Assembly: GCA_035689185.1 (NCBI GenBank)
Contig: DASSLY010000088.1
Coordinates: forward strand, 1-48,142
Reading direction: 5' to 3'
Length of the DNA stretch: 48,142 nt
From: DASSLY01 sp035689185
GTDB taxonomy: Bacteria > Actinomycetota > Actinomycetes > Actinomycetales > Dermatophilaceae
Below are positions 15,690-24,986 of the stretch, one piece after another. The notes beneath the pieces were generated by a model. It did no database searches, had not been told where the DNA came from, and worked only from the letters and a program-made list of their open reading frames with translations. The stretch's first letter is position 1; each line of letters begins with the position of its first letter. The position numbers were made by a program, and so were the translations under genes.

Positions 15690-16793
15690 ATGAGCGTCGA
15701 GAACGCCCGTCGGCAAGTCAGGTCCGTCATCGTCGGCACCGGGTTCATGGGCGACGTGCACGCCCGCGCGGTCCGTGCCGCCGGCGGCACGGTCGCCGCT
15801 GTCGTCTCGCGTACCGCTGATCACGCCGCGGCCGCACGGCTCGGTGCGGCCCGCGCGTACGCGTCCCTCGAGCAAGCCCTCGCGACCGACGACGTCGAAC
15901 TGGTCCACGTCTGCACCCCGAACCACGCCCATCTCGACCATGCCCGCGAGGCGATCGCGGCGGGCGTGCACGTCGTCTGCGAGAAGCCGCTGGCGACGAC
16001 CTTGACCGACGCGACCGAGCTCGCGACCGCCGCCGCTACGGCCGGAGTTGTGCACGCCGTCCCCTTCGCCTACCGGTTCTACGGCTCGGTCCGCGAGGCC
16101 CGGGCCCGCATCGCGAACACGCCGGCGCTCGTCCGCCTCGTGCATGGCAGCTACCTGCAGGACTGGCTCTCCCGCCCAGACGAGACCAACTGGCGCGTCG
16201 ATCCTGCGCTCGGTGGAGCATCGCGCGCGTTCGGCGACATCGGCGTTCACTGGTGCGACCTCGTCGAGTTCGTGACTGGACACCGGATCACCCGCGTCAG
16301 CGCCCGGACCCTCGTCATTCCACGGCCCGCGGCAGGCCATGGCGGAACCGAGGACGCAGCGGTCGTCCAGTTCACCACCGACGGCGGCGCCATCGGGTCG
16401 ACGGTGATCAGCCAGGTCTCACCCGGGCGCAAGAACCGGCTCTGGTTCTCCGTCGACACGGCCGAGGCGTCATACCAGTTCGACCAGGAGAACCCGGACG
16501 CCCTCTGGATCGGCGGCCGCGGCCACAGCGTTGTCCTACCCCGGGCTGCCGAGGACCAGGTCATCGGTCCGCACTACGACCTCGTGCCGACCGGTCACCC
16601 GCAGGGGTACCAGGACTGCTTCACCAACTTCGTCCGCGACGTCCATGCCGCGATCCGCGGGGAGATGCCGGACGGACTGCCGACCTTCGCCGACGGGCTC
16701 CGCTCCGCGCAGATCACCGAGGCGGTGCTCGAGTCCGCTCGCAACGGAACGTGGGTCGACGTACCGCCCTGCTCGTCCCCGCACCGGGCCTGA
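15690..16793 (+). CDS. Gfo/Idh/MocA family oxidoreductase (second of three)
   Basis: A 367-residue NAD(P)-dependent dehydrogenase with Rossmann motif VIVGTGFMGDVHARAVRAAG at residues 12-31, HVCTPNHAHLDHAREAI and the EKP motif CEKPLATT near residue 100. The substrate domain includes PFAYRFYG, GDIGVHWCDLVEFVTGH (catalytic Asp/His region, here DIGVHWCDL) and KNRLWFSVDTAEAS. This is the most typical of the three, resembling glucose-fructose-type and levoglucosan-type dehydrogenases. It lies four bases after the second isomerase gene. A good candidate for the C3-oxidising enzyme, though which paralogue does which step cannot be read from sequence. Confidence 0.9.
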   Translation: MSVENARRQVRSVIVGTGFMGDVHARAVRAAGGTVAAVVSRTADHAAAARLGAARAYASLEQALATDDVELVHVCTPNHAHLDHAREAIAAGVHVVCEKPLATTLTDATELATAAATAGVVHAVPFAYRFYGSVREARARIANTPALVRLVHGSYLQDWLSRPDETNWRVDPALGGASRAFGDIGVHWCDLVEFVTGHRITRVSARTLVIPRPAAGHGGTEDAAVVQFTTDGGAIGSTVISQVSPGRKNRLWFSVDTAEASYQFDQENPDALWIGGRGHSVVLPRAAEDQVIGPHYDLVPTGHPQGYQDCFTNFVRDVHAAIRGEMPDGLPTFADGLRSAQITEAVLESARNGTWVDVPPCSSPHRA

Positions 16794-16807
16794 CCGTGAG
16801 GAGCTCC

Positions 16808-19069
16808 ATGCCCACTCCCCGAGCCACCCTGACCGAGGATCGCGAGGTCGCCGACCGCGTCGAGTCGCTCCTGTCCCAGATGACCCTGGCGGAGAAGGCG
16901 GGACAGCTCACCCAGATGTTCTACTTCGACCTCCCGCCACGGTCAGCCGGCGAGGGTGGTCTGCCCCTCGACCTGTCGCAGCAGCCGGCCATGGTCGAGG
17001 CCATGCTGGCCGAGGGGAAGGTCGGGTCGCTGCTTTTCGTCCGTGACGCGGCCCAGGCCAACCGGTTGCAACGCCTGACGATCGACGGGAATCGGCTCGG
17101 CATCCCGGCTCTGTTCGGATTCGACGTCATCCACGGCCTGCGCACGATCCTTCCGGTCCCCATCGCGATGGCCGCCTCGTGGGATCCGGACGTCATCGAG
17201 GCGGGCCAGGCCGTCGCTGCGCGTGAGGCTCGCGCCGTGGGGATCCACTGGGCGTTCGCGCCGATGGTCGACATCGCCCGTGACCCCCGCTGGGGACGGG
17301 TCGTCGAAGGCGCCGGCGAGGACCCCTACCTGGGCGCGGTCGTGGCCGCTGCGCAGGTGCGGGGCTTCCAAGGTCCGAGTCTCGGCTCGCCGGACCGGAT
17401 CATCGCGGGCCCCAAGCACTTCGCCGGCTACGGCGCGGCCCTGGGTGGACGCGACTACGACGAGGTGAACCTCTCGGACTCAGAGCTCCACAACGTCTAC
17501 CTGCCTCCGTTCCGGGCCGTCGTCGAGGCGGGGGCGGGAAACATCATGACCGCCTACATGGACCTCAACGGAATCCCGGCCACCGGTAACCGTTGGCTCC
17601 TCCAGGAGGTCCTGCGCGACTCGTGGGGGTTCCAGGGATTCCTGGTCAGTGACGCGCAGGCCGTGCACAACCTCCTCACGCACGGTTTCGCCGCAGACCT
17701 GACCGACGCCGCTGCCCGGGCGCTGTCGGTCGGGGTGGACCTGGAGATGGCCACGCACGACCCCGCCTACGCGCACCTGCCCGACGCGGTCGCCGCCGGT
17801 CTGGTGGACGAGCAGACGCTGGACGACTCGGTGCGTCGGCTGCTGAGCGTCAAGGTCCGCATGGGCCTCTTCGAGAACCCGTACGTCGACGAAGACCGCG
17901 TGCCGGAGGTCCTCACCGACCCGGCGCACCGTGAGGTCGCACGCACCGCCGCGCAACGCGCCGCAGTCCTGCTGCGCAACGAGGGCGACCTCCTCCCCCT
18001 GACCGCGCCCCGCTCCATCGCCGTCGTCGGACCACTGGCCGACTCGCGTCGGGACACCATCGGCCCGTGGGCCTTCGACTATGACCTCGACGAGACCGTC
18101 ACGATCCTCACCGGAATAAGTCAGCGGGCCGGGTCGGACGTCGAGGTGAGGTATGCACCGGGGGTCCGACCCGCATACCGGACCTTCCCGTCCATGTTCG
18201 ACATGTTCGGCGACAACACACCGGTGGAACCGGCGGACTTCGACGCGTCCGCCGAGCGCGAGCGCGCGGTCAGCCTGAGCCGCGACGCGGACGTCGCAGT
18301 CGTGGTCGTGGGCGAGTGGCAGAACATGATCGGCGAGGCCGCCTCCCGCTCCAGCCTGGAGCTGCCCGGCAACCAGCAGGCGCTGCTCGAGGCCGTGGCC
18401 GCCACGGGGACACCCGTCGTTCTCGTGGTGATGAACGGCCGGCCCCTGGACCTGCGGTGGGCAGCCGAGCATGTGCCCGCGATCCTCGACGTCTGGTACC
18501 CCGGCAGCCAGGGCGGCGCGGCAGTCGCCGACCTGCTGTTCGGAGACGTGCCGCCGGGAGGGAAGCTGCCGTTCACCTGGCCGCGCAGCGTCGGCCAGGT
18601 GCCGCTGGTCTACAGCCACACCACATCCCACGAGCCGGCGAACCAGGGCCGGCGGTACTGGGACGAGCAGAGCACTCCCCTCTTCCCCTTCGGCCACGGG
18701 CTCTCCTACGGCCGGTTCACCTACGGCGACCTCAGTATCGACGCGGAGCGCATCCCGGTCGGTGGCGCTGTCACCGTGTCGGCCACCGTGACCAACGTCG
18801 CCGGCCGCGTCGGCGAGGACGTCGCGCAGCTGTACATACACCAGCGACACGGGAGCGCGTCGCGCCCGGTCCGTGAGCTCAAGGGCTTCCACCGGATCCG
18901 TCTCGAGCCCGGAGCCTCCCAGCGCGTGACCTTCCAGCTCGGGCCGGACGAGCTGCGGTACTGGAACGCCGCGAGCCGCGCCTGGACCATCGACCCCACG
19001 GTCGTCGACGTCTACGTCGGCGGCGACTCGACCGCGGAGCTGTCCGCCTCGTTCGCGGTGACGACCTGA
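16808..19069 (+). CDS. Beta-glucosidase-type GH3 glycosidase
   Basis: A 753-residue GH3 enzyme. The N-terminal TIM-like domain includes PMVDIARDPRWGR, GPKHFAGYGAALGGRDY (substrate-binding Lys-His) and the nucleophile in FLVSDAQAV, Asp282. The second domain follows (AVLLRNEGDLLPL, VVVGEWQNMIGEA, GRPLDLRW), and the C-terminal fibronectin-III-like domain ends the protein (LKGFHRIRLEPG). No signal peptide, so it should cleave imported beta-glucosides in the cytoplasm. ATG 16808 is chosen over GTG 16796 because AGGAG lies four bases before it. The nucleophile is followed by Ala rather than the commoner Trp. Coupled to the next gene. Confidence 0.95.
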   Translation: MPTPRATLTEDREVADRVESLLSQMTLAEKAGQLTQMFYFDLPPRSAGEGGLPLDLSQQPAMVEAMLAEGKVGSLLFVRDAAQANRLQRLTIDGNRLGIPALFGFDVIHGLRTILPVPIAMAASWDPDVIEAGQAVAAREARAVGIHWAFAPMVDIARDPRWGRVVEGAGEDPYLGAVVAAAQVRGFQGPSLGSPDRIIAGPKHFAGYGAALGGRDYDEVNLSDSELHNVYLPPFRAVVEAGAGNIMTAYMDLNGIPATGNRWLLQEVLRDSWGFQGFLVSDAQAVHNLLTHGFAADLTDAAARALSVGVDLEMATHDPAYAHLPDAVAAGLVDEQTLDDSVRRLLSVKVRMGLFENPYVDEDRVPEVLTDPAHREVARTAAQRAAVLLRNEGDLLPLTAPRSIAVVGPLADSRRDTIGPWAFDYDLDETVTILTGISQRAGSDVEVRYAPGVRPAYRTFPSMFDMFGDNTPVEPADFDASAERERAVSLSRDADVAVVVVGEWQNMIGEAASRSSLELPGNQQALLEAVAATGTPVVLVVMNGRPLDLRWAAEHVPAILDVWYPGSQGGAAVADLLFGDVPPGGKLPFTWPRSVGQVPLVYSHTTSHEPANQGRRYWDEQSTPLFPFGHGLSYGRFTYGDLSIDAERIPVGGAVTVSATVTNVAGRVGEDVAQLYIHQRHGSASRPVRELKGFHRIRLEPGASQRVTFQLGPDELRYWNAASRAWTIDPTVVDVYVGGDSTAELSASFAVTT

Positions 19070-20196
19070 TGCCCCGCAGCGGCCCTCTCGGCGTCGGGCT
19101 GATCGGGGCGGGCATGATCAGCACCCAGTACCTGGACCATCTGACGACGTTCCCCGACGTGCGGGTTCTGCGGATCGGGGATCTCGACGTCGACCGCGCG
19201 GCGGCGCAGGCCCGCGCCTACGGGCTGCCGGCCTGGGGCACCGGAGCCGACGTCCTGGCCGACCCCGACGTCGAGCTCGTCGTCAACCTCACCATCCCGG
19301 CGGTCCACGCCGAGATCAGCCGGGCGGCGGTCGCGGCCCGCAAGCACGTGTGGTCGGAGAAGCCGATGGCCGTCGAACGAGCGGAGGGCCGACAACTGCT
19401 CGATGCCGCCGCCGAAGCCGGGGTCCGCATCGGAGTGGCGCCGGACACCGTCCTGGGTCCCGCCGTGCAGACAGCTCGGCGGGCCGTCGAACGCGGCGAC
19501 ATCGGCACGCCGTTGGCCGCGACCACCGTGATGCAGTACAGCGGCCCGGACTCGTTCCATCCCAACCCCGAGTTTCTCTTCGCCCGTGGCGCGGGGCCCG
19601 TGCAAGACATGGGTCCCTACTACGTGAGCGCCCTGGTGAACCTGCTCGGACCGGTCGACAAGGTGGCGGCGGTCGGGTCGACCAGCCGCCAGACCCGGCT
19701 GGTACGGGTAGGCGACCGGGTCGGGACACCATTTCCGGTGGAGGTGCCGACGCACGTGGCCGTGCTGCTCGCCTTCGAGGGTGGCACCGTCGGCCAGAGC
19801 GTCTTCAGCTTCGACTCCCCACTCACCCGAATGGGGGTCGTCGAGATCACCGGCACGGACGGCACGCTCCTGGTCCCGGACCCCAACTACTTCAACGGGC
19901 CCGTGAAGATCACCCGGACCCCGGCCCCCGACGCCGTGGCGAACGAGCCGGTGTGGGAGACGGTGGAGCAGATCGGGGTCACCAGCGGTCGTGGGCTGGG
20001 CATCCTCGACATGGCCCGGGCCATCCGGTCCGGGCAGCCGCACATCGCCACCGGCGAACTGGGCTACCACATCCTCGACGTGCTGACCTGCATCGAGGAG
20101 GCCGTCGTGGTCGCCGAGACCGTCACCGTGACAAGCACCGTCGGCCCGATCCCGCTCGTCCCGAAGGACCGGGACCCGATGGCCGCCACCCTGTGA
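19069..20196 (+). CDS. Gfo/Idh/MocA family oxidoreductase (third of three)
   Basis: A 375-residue NAD(P)-dependent dehydrogenase, last gene of the sugar operon, its ATG overlapping the GH3 stop. The Rossmann fold begins GVGLIGAGMISTQYLDHL; NLTIPAVHAEISRAAVAA leads to the EKP motif WSEKPMAV near residue 103. The substrate domain contains VQDMGPYYVSALVNLLGPV, where the usual catalytic His position is occupied by Tyr-Tyr, as in several MviM-like members, and FSFDSPLTRMG. Its divergence from the other two paralogues suggests another substrate or direction, for example reduction of 3-keto-glucose. Confidence 0.9.
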   Translation: MPRSGPLGVGLIGAGMISTQYLDHLTTFPDVRVLRIGDLDVDRAAAQARAYGLPAWGTGADVLADPDVELVVNLTIPAVHAEISRAAVAARKHVWSEKPMAVERAEGRQLLDAAAEAGVRIGVAPDTVLGPAVQTARRAVERGDIGTPLAATTVMQYSGPDSFHPNPEFLFARGAGPVQDMGPYYVSALVNLLGPVDKVAAVGSTSRQTRLVRVGDRVGTPFPVEVPTHVAVLLAFEGGTVGQSVFSFDSPLTRMGVVEITGTDGTLLVPDPNYFNGPVKITRTPAPDAVANEPVWETVEQIGVTSGRGLGILDMARAIRSGQPHIATGELGYHILDVLTCIEEAVVVAETVTVTSTVGPIPLVPKDRDPMAATL

Positions 20197-20296
20197 CCAC
20201 AACCCCGAGATCGGAAGTGGCGGACCGGACCACCCGGCGGCCCGCCCCGAACCCGCACAGGCACCGCATACCCCCGCTGTGCGCGATGCTGGACCG

Positions 20297-20689
20297 GTGA
20301 CGGAACGCAACGTCCTCGGCGGCGGTCTGGAACCGTGTGGCACCGACCCGCTGACCGGGTTCTTCCGCGACGGGTGCTGCAGCACCGGCCCCGAGGATCT
20401 CGGCAGTCACACCATCTGCGCCGTCGTCACGGCCGAGTTCCTGGAGCACCAACGCGGCATCGGCAACGACCTGTCGACACCGCAGCCTCGCTACCGCTTC
20501 CCGGGACTCCTGCCGGGCGACCGCTGGTGCGTCACGGCGGTGAACTGGGCGCGTGCGTATGCCGACGGCGTGGCTGCGCCGGTCGTGCTGGCCTCGACCA
20601 ACGAGGCGGTGCTCAAACTGGTGCCGCTGACGGCGCTGCGGGAACACGCCATCGACGTGCCGGCCGACCCGAGCTCACTGGAGCCGTAG
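20297..20689 (+). CDS. DUF2237 family protein
   Basis: A 130-residue small protein of the widespread DUF2237 family. It shows the near-invariant motifs NVLGGGLEPCGTDPLTGFF, DGCCSTGPEDLGSHTICAVV, GNDLSTPQP and FPGLLPGDRWCVTA. Four conserved Cys are present. GTG 20297 gives a start six residues before the conserved core. Function is unknown; relatives occur as stand-alone housekeeping-like proteins. It lies 100 bases after the sugar operon and may or may not be part of it. Confidence 0.88.
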   Translation: MTERNVLGGGLEPCGTDPLTGFFRDGCCSTGPEDLGSHTICAVVTAEFLEHQRGIGNDLSTPQPRYRFPGLLPGDRWCVTAVNWARAYADGVAAPVVLASTNEAVLKLVPLTALREHAIDVPADPSSLEP

Positions 20690-20750
20690 TCCCGCAACCG
20701 CGAGTCCCATGGGCGCGGGCCGGGTTGCCCGCCGGGTCGCAGCGTCGTCT

Positions 20751-20764
20751 CAGGGTCAACCCTG
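20751..20764. promoter_or_regulatory. Palindromic site before the ABC exporter genes
   Basis: CAGGGT-CA-ACCCTG is a perfect six-base-arm inverted repeat, 105 bases upstream of the exporter ATPase. No regulator gene is adjacent. It resembles operators of LuxR-type response regulators in general form only. Confidence 0.4.
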
Positions 20765-20868
20765 GTACGAGGCCAGGCACGAACTAGGGATGAACCGGGG
20801 TCGGCCGAGGGTCGAGTCAGCGCCGTCCCTGATGTGGGTCGAGGGGTTGGCCGGTCACGCTTCTCGCC

Positions 20869-21764
<896 letters not shown>

Positions 21765-21768
<4 letters not shown>

Positions 21769-22565
21769 CCGCCCTTGCAGTGGAACAGCACGTCCAGCAG
21801 ACCCGGGCCGTGCCTCGCCGGGCGCCGCTGACCCGGATCACCGCACTCGAGCTGCGCAAGATGTTCGACACCCGTTCGGGATTCTGGCTGCTGGCCAGCA
21901 TCGTCATCGCCGCCGTGCTGGCCACGGCCGCGGTGATCCTGTTCGCCCCGGACAACGAACTCACCTACTCCACGTTCTCCACCGCGATCGGCTTCCCGAT
22001 TGCGGTGATACTGCCGATGATCGCGATCCTGGCGGTCACCAGCGAGTGGAGCCAGCGAAGCGGCCTGACGACCTTCACCCTGATCCCGCGCCGCGGCCGG
22101 GTCATCACGGCCAAGGCGATCTCCTCGGTCGCCGTGGGCGTCGTCTCGATCCCGCTGGCGTTCGCCATCGGGGCGGTCGGCAACGTGATCGGCACGGCGA
22201 TCGCCGGCACCGGCCAGGTGTGGGACGTGTCGCTGAGCGACGGGCTGCACATCGTGCTCGGCAACGTCCTGGGCCTGTTGGTCGGATTCATGCTGGGCGT
22301 GCTGATCCGCAACTCCGCGGGAGCGATCGTGGCCTACTTCGTCTACTCCCTCCTGCTGCCGACCGTGTTCGGGCTGCTGGCCAACACCCAGGGATGGTTC
22401 CGTGACCTGCAACCGTGGGTCGACTTCAACTACGCCCAGGGCGCCCTGTTCAACGGCGGTCTCAGCGGTGAGCAATGGGCCAACCTCGGCACCGCAGCGG
22501 CGATCTGGCTGGTGCTGCCTCTGGCGGTCGGCCTCACGCTCGTGATGCGCTCCGAGGTGAAGTGA
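21765..22565 (+). CDS. ABC-2 exporter permease
   Basis: A 266-residue membrane protein with about six hydrophobic segments: residues 40-60 after LELRKMFDTRSGFW, then AIGFPIAVILPMIAILAV, VAVGVVSIPLAFAIG, LGNVLGLLVGFMLGVL, AIVAYFVYSLLLPTVF and the last near the C-terminus. The LRKxxDTRS motif is characteristic of permeases paired with BcrA-like ATPases. A strong hairpin (22592-22623) follows 26 bases after its stop and probably ends the transcript. Confidence 0.9.
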
Positions 22566-22591
22566 CACCGACCTGCCGGTGATCGACAGCT

Positions 22592-22623
22592 GTCGGCCCG
22601 TCGCCACCCGGCGACGGGCCGAC
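22592..22623 (+). terminator. Hairpin after the ABC exporter operon
   Basis: A perfect 14-bp stem GTCGGCCCGTCGCC / GGCGACGGGCCGAC with a four-base loop ACCC. No T tract follows, which is common for actinobacterial terminators. Confidence 0.7.
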
Positions 22624-22728
22624 CCATGTCCGCAGGTCCCCTCCACAGTGCTGGGGGTTACTGCCGGCGGCTGCGCGCCGGGTGGCAAGGACGAGCACTG
22701 CGTGACCGCCGGGGGTTACGGTCCTCAC

Positions 22729-22920
22729 GTGACACGCAATCTCGCCCAGCGACTGCACAATCCGCGCAACCGTCAATGTGGTTGCGACCCGGACTGCTGG
22801 TGTCGTCGAACCGCTCTCGGTCGAGCAGTCAGATGGTGGTTCCCCGGCAGGCTCGTCGGGTTGCCTCACCGGGCCGATGCCCTGGCGGCACGGAAGCGAG
22901 GACGCGACGAAGGCCGGTAG
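22729..22920 (+). CDS. Small Cys-rich conserved actinobacterial protein
   Basis: A 63-residue basic protein starting at GTG 22729. Its core, CGCDPDCWCRRT followed by GRAVRWWFPGRL, is a pattern I recognise from small conserved hypothetical proteins in actinobacteria; the four clustered Cys could bind metal. The start is chosen because the coding pattern begins there, although the frame remains open further upstream. No signal peptide. Neighbours give no functional clue. The function is unknown. Confidence 0.65.
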   Translation: MTRNLAQRLHNPRNRQCGCDPDCWCRRTALGRAVRWWFPGRLVGLPHRADALAARKRGRDEGR

Positions 22921-23007
22921 CGGCCGGTCGAGGCGGCCCGGCGGCGGCTCCTACCATGGCCGTATGACGCCCGGTCCGGTTCCAGCGCACCCGGATCGGG
23001 TCCGGCC

Positions 23008-23439
23008 GTGACCGGCGGTCGGGACCGAGACGCTGCTGGTCGTCCCCGCCAGGGGCGACCTCGGGACAGTCTCGGCCGGCCGCTGCCCTACGGGGCTGCC
23101 GGCGTCGAGCCGGTGCCCGAGGAGGCGCTGCCGCCGTTGCAGACCCTGCACGTGGCCCGAAACCTCGTCCATGAGGGCAGGCCGTTCGCCGCGCATGAGG
23201 TGCTCGAGGCCCGCTGGAAGGCTGGGCCGGACGACGAACGCGACCTCTGGCAGGGTCTCGCCCAGCTCTGCGTCGCCCTCACCCACGCCGCCAGGGGCAA
23301 CTCCACCGGTGCGACCCGGCTGTTCCAGCGGGGCGCGGCACGGCTGCAGGAGTACGACGCTGGCGACCGCCCGACATACGGTCTCGACCTGACAGCCGTG
23401 GTCGCCTGCGCGCGGGAGCGCGCGGGCACAGGTCACTGA
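23008..23439 (+). CDS. DUF309 domain protein
   Basis: A 143-residue protein with a DUF309 helical domain from about residue 43. Landmarks are ARNLVHEGRPFAAHEVLEAR with the characteristic FxAHExLE motif, then DLWQGLAQLCVALTHAARGN and GATRLFQRGAARL. The first 35 residues are Arg-rich and variable. DUF309 proteins are of unknown function; the conserved His-Glu pairs suggest a metal or ligand pocket. GTG 23008 is the first start available. It converges on the DUF305 gene. Confidence 0.85.
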   Translation: MTGGRDRDAAGRPRQGRPRDSLGRPLPYGAAGVEPVPEEALPPLQTLHVARNLVHEGRPFAAHEVLEARWKAGPDDERDLWQGLAQLCVALTHAARGNSTGATRLFQRGAARLQEYDAGDRPTYGLDLTAVVACARERAGTGH

Positions 23440-23486
23440 GCGGCGGTCCCGGCCTGGGCGCGCGCCCCGGCGGTCGGCGCCGGCGG

Positions 23487-24101
23487 TCAGCCCAGCATGC
23501 CCCGCATCGTGGCGATCTCCTTGTTCTGGCCGGCGACGATGGACCGGGCGAGGACCTGCACGTCAGGATTCGACGTGGTGGACAGCACCCCTTGCGCCAT
23601 CTCGACCGCACCCTGGTGGTGCCTGACCATCATGGTCAGCCACATCCGGTCGAAGTCCGCCCCCTGGGCATCTCCGAGGGAGGACATGTCCGCGGCCGAC
23701 ATCATGCCCATGTCGTCCGACCCGTGGTCCATGGCCGCGGCGGTCGGGGCGCCCCACTGGCGCAGCCAGCCGGTCATCGTCGTGATCTCGGGGTCCTGGG
23801 CGTCCTTGATCTGCCCGGCCAGACCCTTGACGGCCGCCGAGGCCGAGCTGCTCCGCAGGGCGAGCTCGGCCATCTCGATCGCCTGCTCGTGGTGCGGGAT
23901 CATCAGCTGGGCGAACCTCACGTCCCCGGCCTGGGCACTCGCGCCGGCGGTCGTTGAGGACATCCCGGAGGACATGGAGCCGCTGTTCATGCCCGGCATG
24001 GACCCGGTCGAGCCGTTGTCGTTGGCGCTGCAGGCTGCCAGGGTGAGGATCGCGGTCAGCCCAGCAGCGGCGAGGGCGGCCGGGCGGATCAGGCGGCGCA
24101 T
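23487..24101 (-). CDS. DUF305 family lipoprotein
   Basis: A 204-residue ferritin-like four-helix protein of family DUF305. ATG 24101 follows AAGGAGG by eight bases, and the longer open frame upstream is spurious. The signal peptide ends in a lipobox, LAAC with Cys24, followed by a Ser/Gly/Met-rich linker (GSMPGMNSGSM) like those in copper-binding exported proteins. The two His-rich repeats are MIPHHEQAIEMAELAL and MVRHHQGAVEMAQGVL, which define the family. It should sit on the outer face of the membrane. Its placement beside copper genes and behind an 11-bp direct repeat suggests a copper-related role; the biochemical function is not established. Confidence 0.93.
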   Translation of the reverse strand: MRRLIRPAALAAAGLTAILTLAACSANDNGSTGSMPGMNSGSMSSGMSSTTAGASAQAGDVRFAQLMIPHHEQAIEMAELALRSSSASAAVKGLAGQIKDAQDPEITTMTGWLRQWGAPTAAAMDHGSDDMGMMSAADMSSLGDAQGADFDRMWLTMMVRHHQGAVEMAQGVLSTTSNPDVQVLARSIVAGQNKEIATMRGMLG

Positions 24102-24180
24102 GGAAGGGTCCTCCTTGGACGGGGGGCTCAGGCACGGTCGCACGCCAGCGTGGGGCATGGACTCGGGGTAGTTGGCTGGG

Positions 24181-24202
24181 GTTTGCTGAAGTTTCGATGA
24201 AG
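24181..24202. promoter_or_regulatory. Tandem 11-bp repeat upstream of the DUF305 gene
   Basis: GTTTGCTGAAG (24181-24191) is followed immediately by TTTCGATGAAG (24192-24202), so TGAAG recurs with an 11-base period. The same arrangement appears at 24987-25008 before the response regulator. The period and sequence resemble the CopR site of Corynebacterium glutamicum, TGAAGATTT-n2-TGAAGATTT. Confidence 0.6.
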
Positions 24203-24240
24203 AACGACCGCATCGCGGCGCTGGGGTGCGGCGGGACGAC

Positions 24241-24663
24241 TCAGCCGTGGTGGCCGGCGTGGTCGGTCGTCGTCGGGGGCGCTGACGGTGTGGACGGTGC
24301 GGACGGTGTGGACGGCGACCACGACGGCACGGACGGCGCAGGGGGCCGGGCGACGCCGCCGCCGTCACCGCTGATGGCGGGCCCGATCACGAACGACGAC
24401 AGCGAGAACATCACGGCGTAGACCACGATGGCGATGCCCGGAGCCAGCCACGTCTGGAACCGGCGGTGCAGGCGGCGAAGCATCGGCACCGACAGGGCTA
24501 GACCGGCAGCGAACAAGAGCGAGTTGCCGACGGCCCCGGTCAGCAGCGCCGTGCCGGCGATGATCCCGACGTGGTGCAGGACGTGGGGTGCCAGCCCGAG
24601 CACCGCACCGACGGCCGCACCCGCTGCATCGCGCAGGGCAGCAACCCGGCTCCGCGATCGCAT
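24241..24663 (-). CDS. Membrane protein with His-containing C-terminal tail
   Basis: A 140-residue protein with three hydrophobic stretches, about residues 12-35 (GLAPHVLHHVGIIAG adjoining), 36-60 and 72-98 (APGIAIVVYAVMFSLSSFVIG). A low-complexity Pro/Ser/Thr tail ends in DHAGHHG. Similar proteins occur in heavy-metal clusters of actinobacteria, and the internal HVLHH plus the His tail hint at metal binding. It begins three bases after the SHOCT gene stop, so the two are co-transcribed. The family has no established function. Confidence 0.72.
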   Translation of the reverse strand: MRSRSRVAALRDAAGAAVGAVLGLAPHVLHHVGIIAGTALLTGAVGNSLLFAAGLALSVPMLRRLHRRFQTWLAPGIAIVVYAVMFSLSSFVIGPAISGDGGGVARPPAPSVPSWSPSTPSAPSTPSAPPTTTDHAGHHG

Positions 24664-24666
24664 CAG

Positions 24667-24933
24667 TCAGCTCAGCCGGCGATTGCTGCCGGTTGCGTGC
24701 AGCACGTCCTGGCGAGCGCGGTACTCCTGCTCGTTGATCTCGCCCCGGGCGAAACGCTCGTCGAGCAGGCGCTCCGCGTCCACGCGCCTGGCGGGGGGCG
24801 CAGCGGCGGCCGACGCTCCCCGGAACAGAGCGACAATGGCGAAGACGACGACGCCCCAGAAGGCGATCATCGCCAGGGACATCACCAGCCAGCCGCCCCA
24901 GCCTAGGTTGTAGTTCCACATCATCGTGCTCAT
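24667..24933 (-). CDS. SHOCT domain membrane protein
   Basis: An 88-residue protein with one membrane segment (about residues 13-37, GGWLVMSLAMIAFWGVVVFA) and a C-terminal SHOCT domain (AERLLDERFARGEINEQEYR). Such proteins are frequent in metal-stress islands of actinobacteria. SHOCT domains are short oligomerisation or protein-interaction modules; no enzymatic role is expected. It is divergent from the response regulator across a 135-base region that carries direct repeats, suggesting shared control. Confidence 0.88.
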   Translation of the reverse strand: MSTMMWNYNLGWGGWLVMSLAMIAFWGVVVFAIVALFRGASAAAAPPARRVDAERLLDERFARGEINEQEYRARQDVLHATGSNRRLS

Positions 24934-24986
24934 CTCCTTGCCTTGTGCTCCCAGCCTGTCGGCGGGACCCGGGCGGAGCCGTGGCG

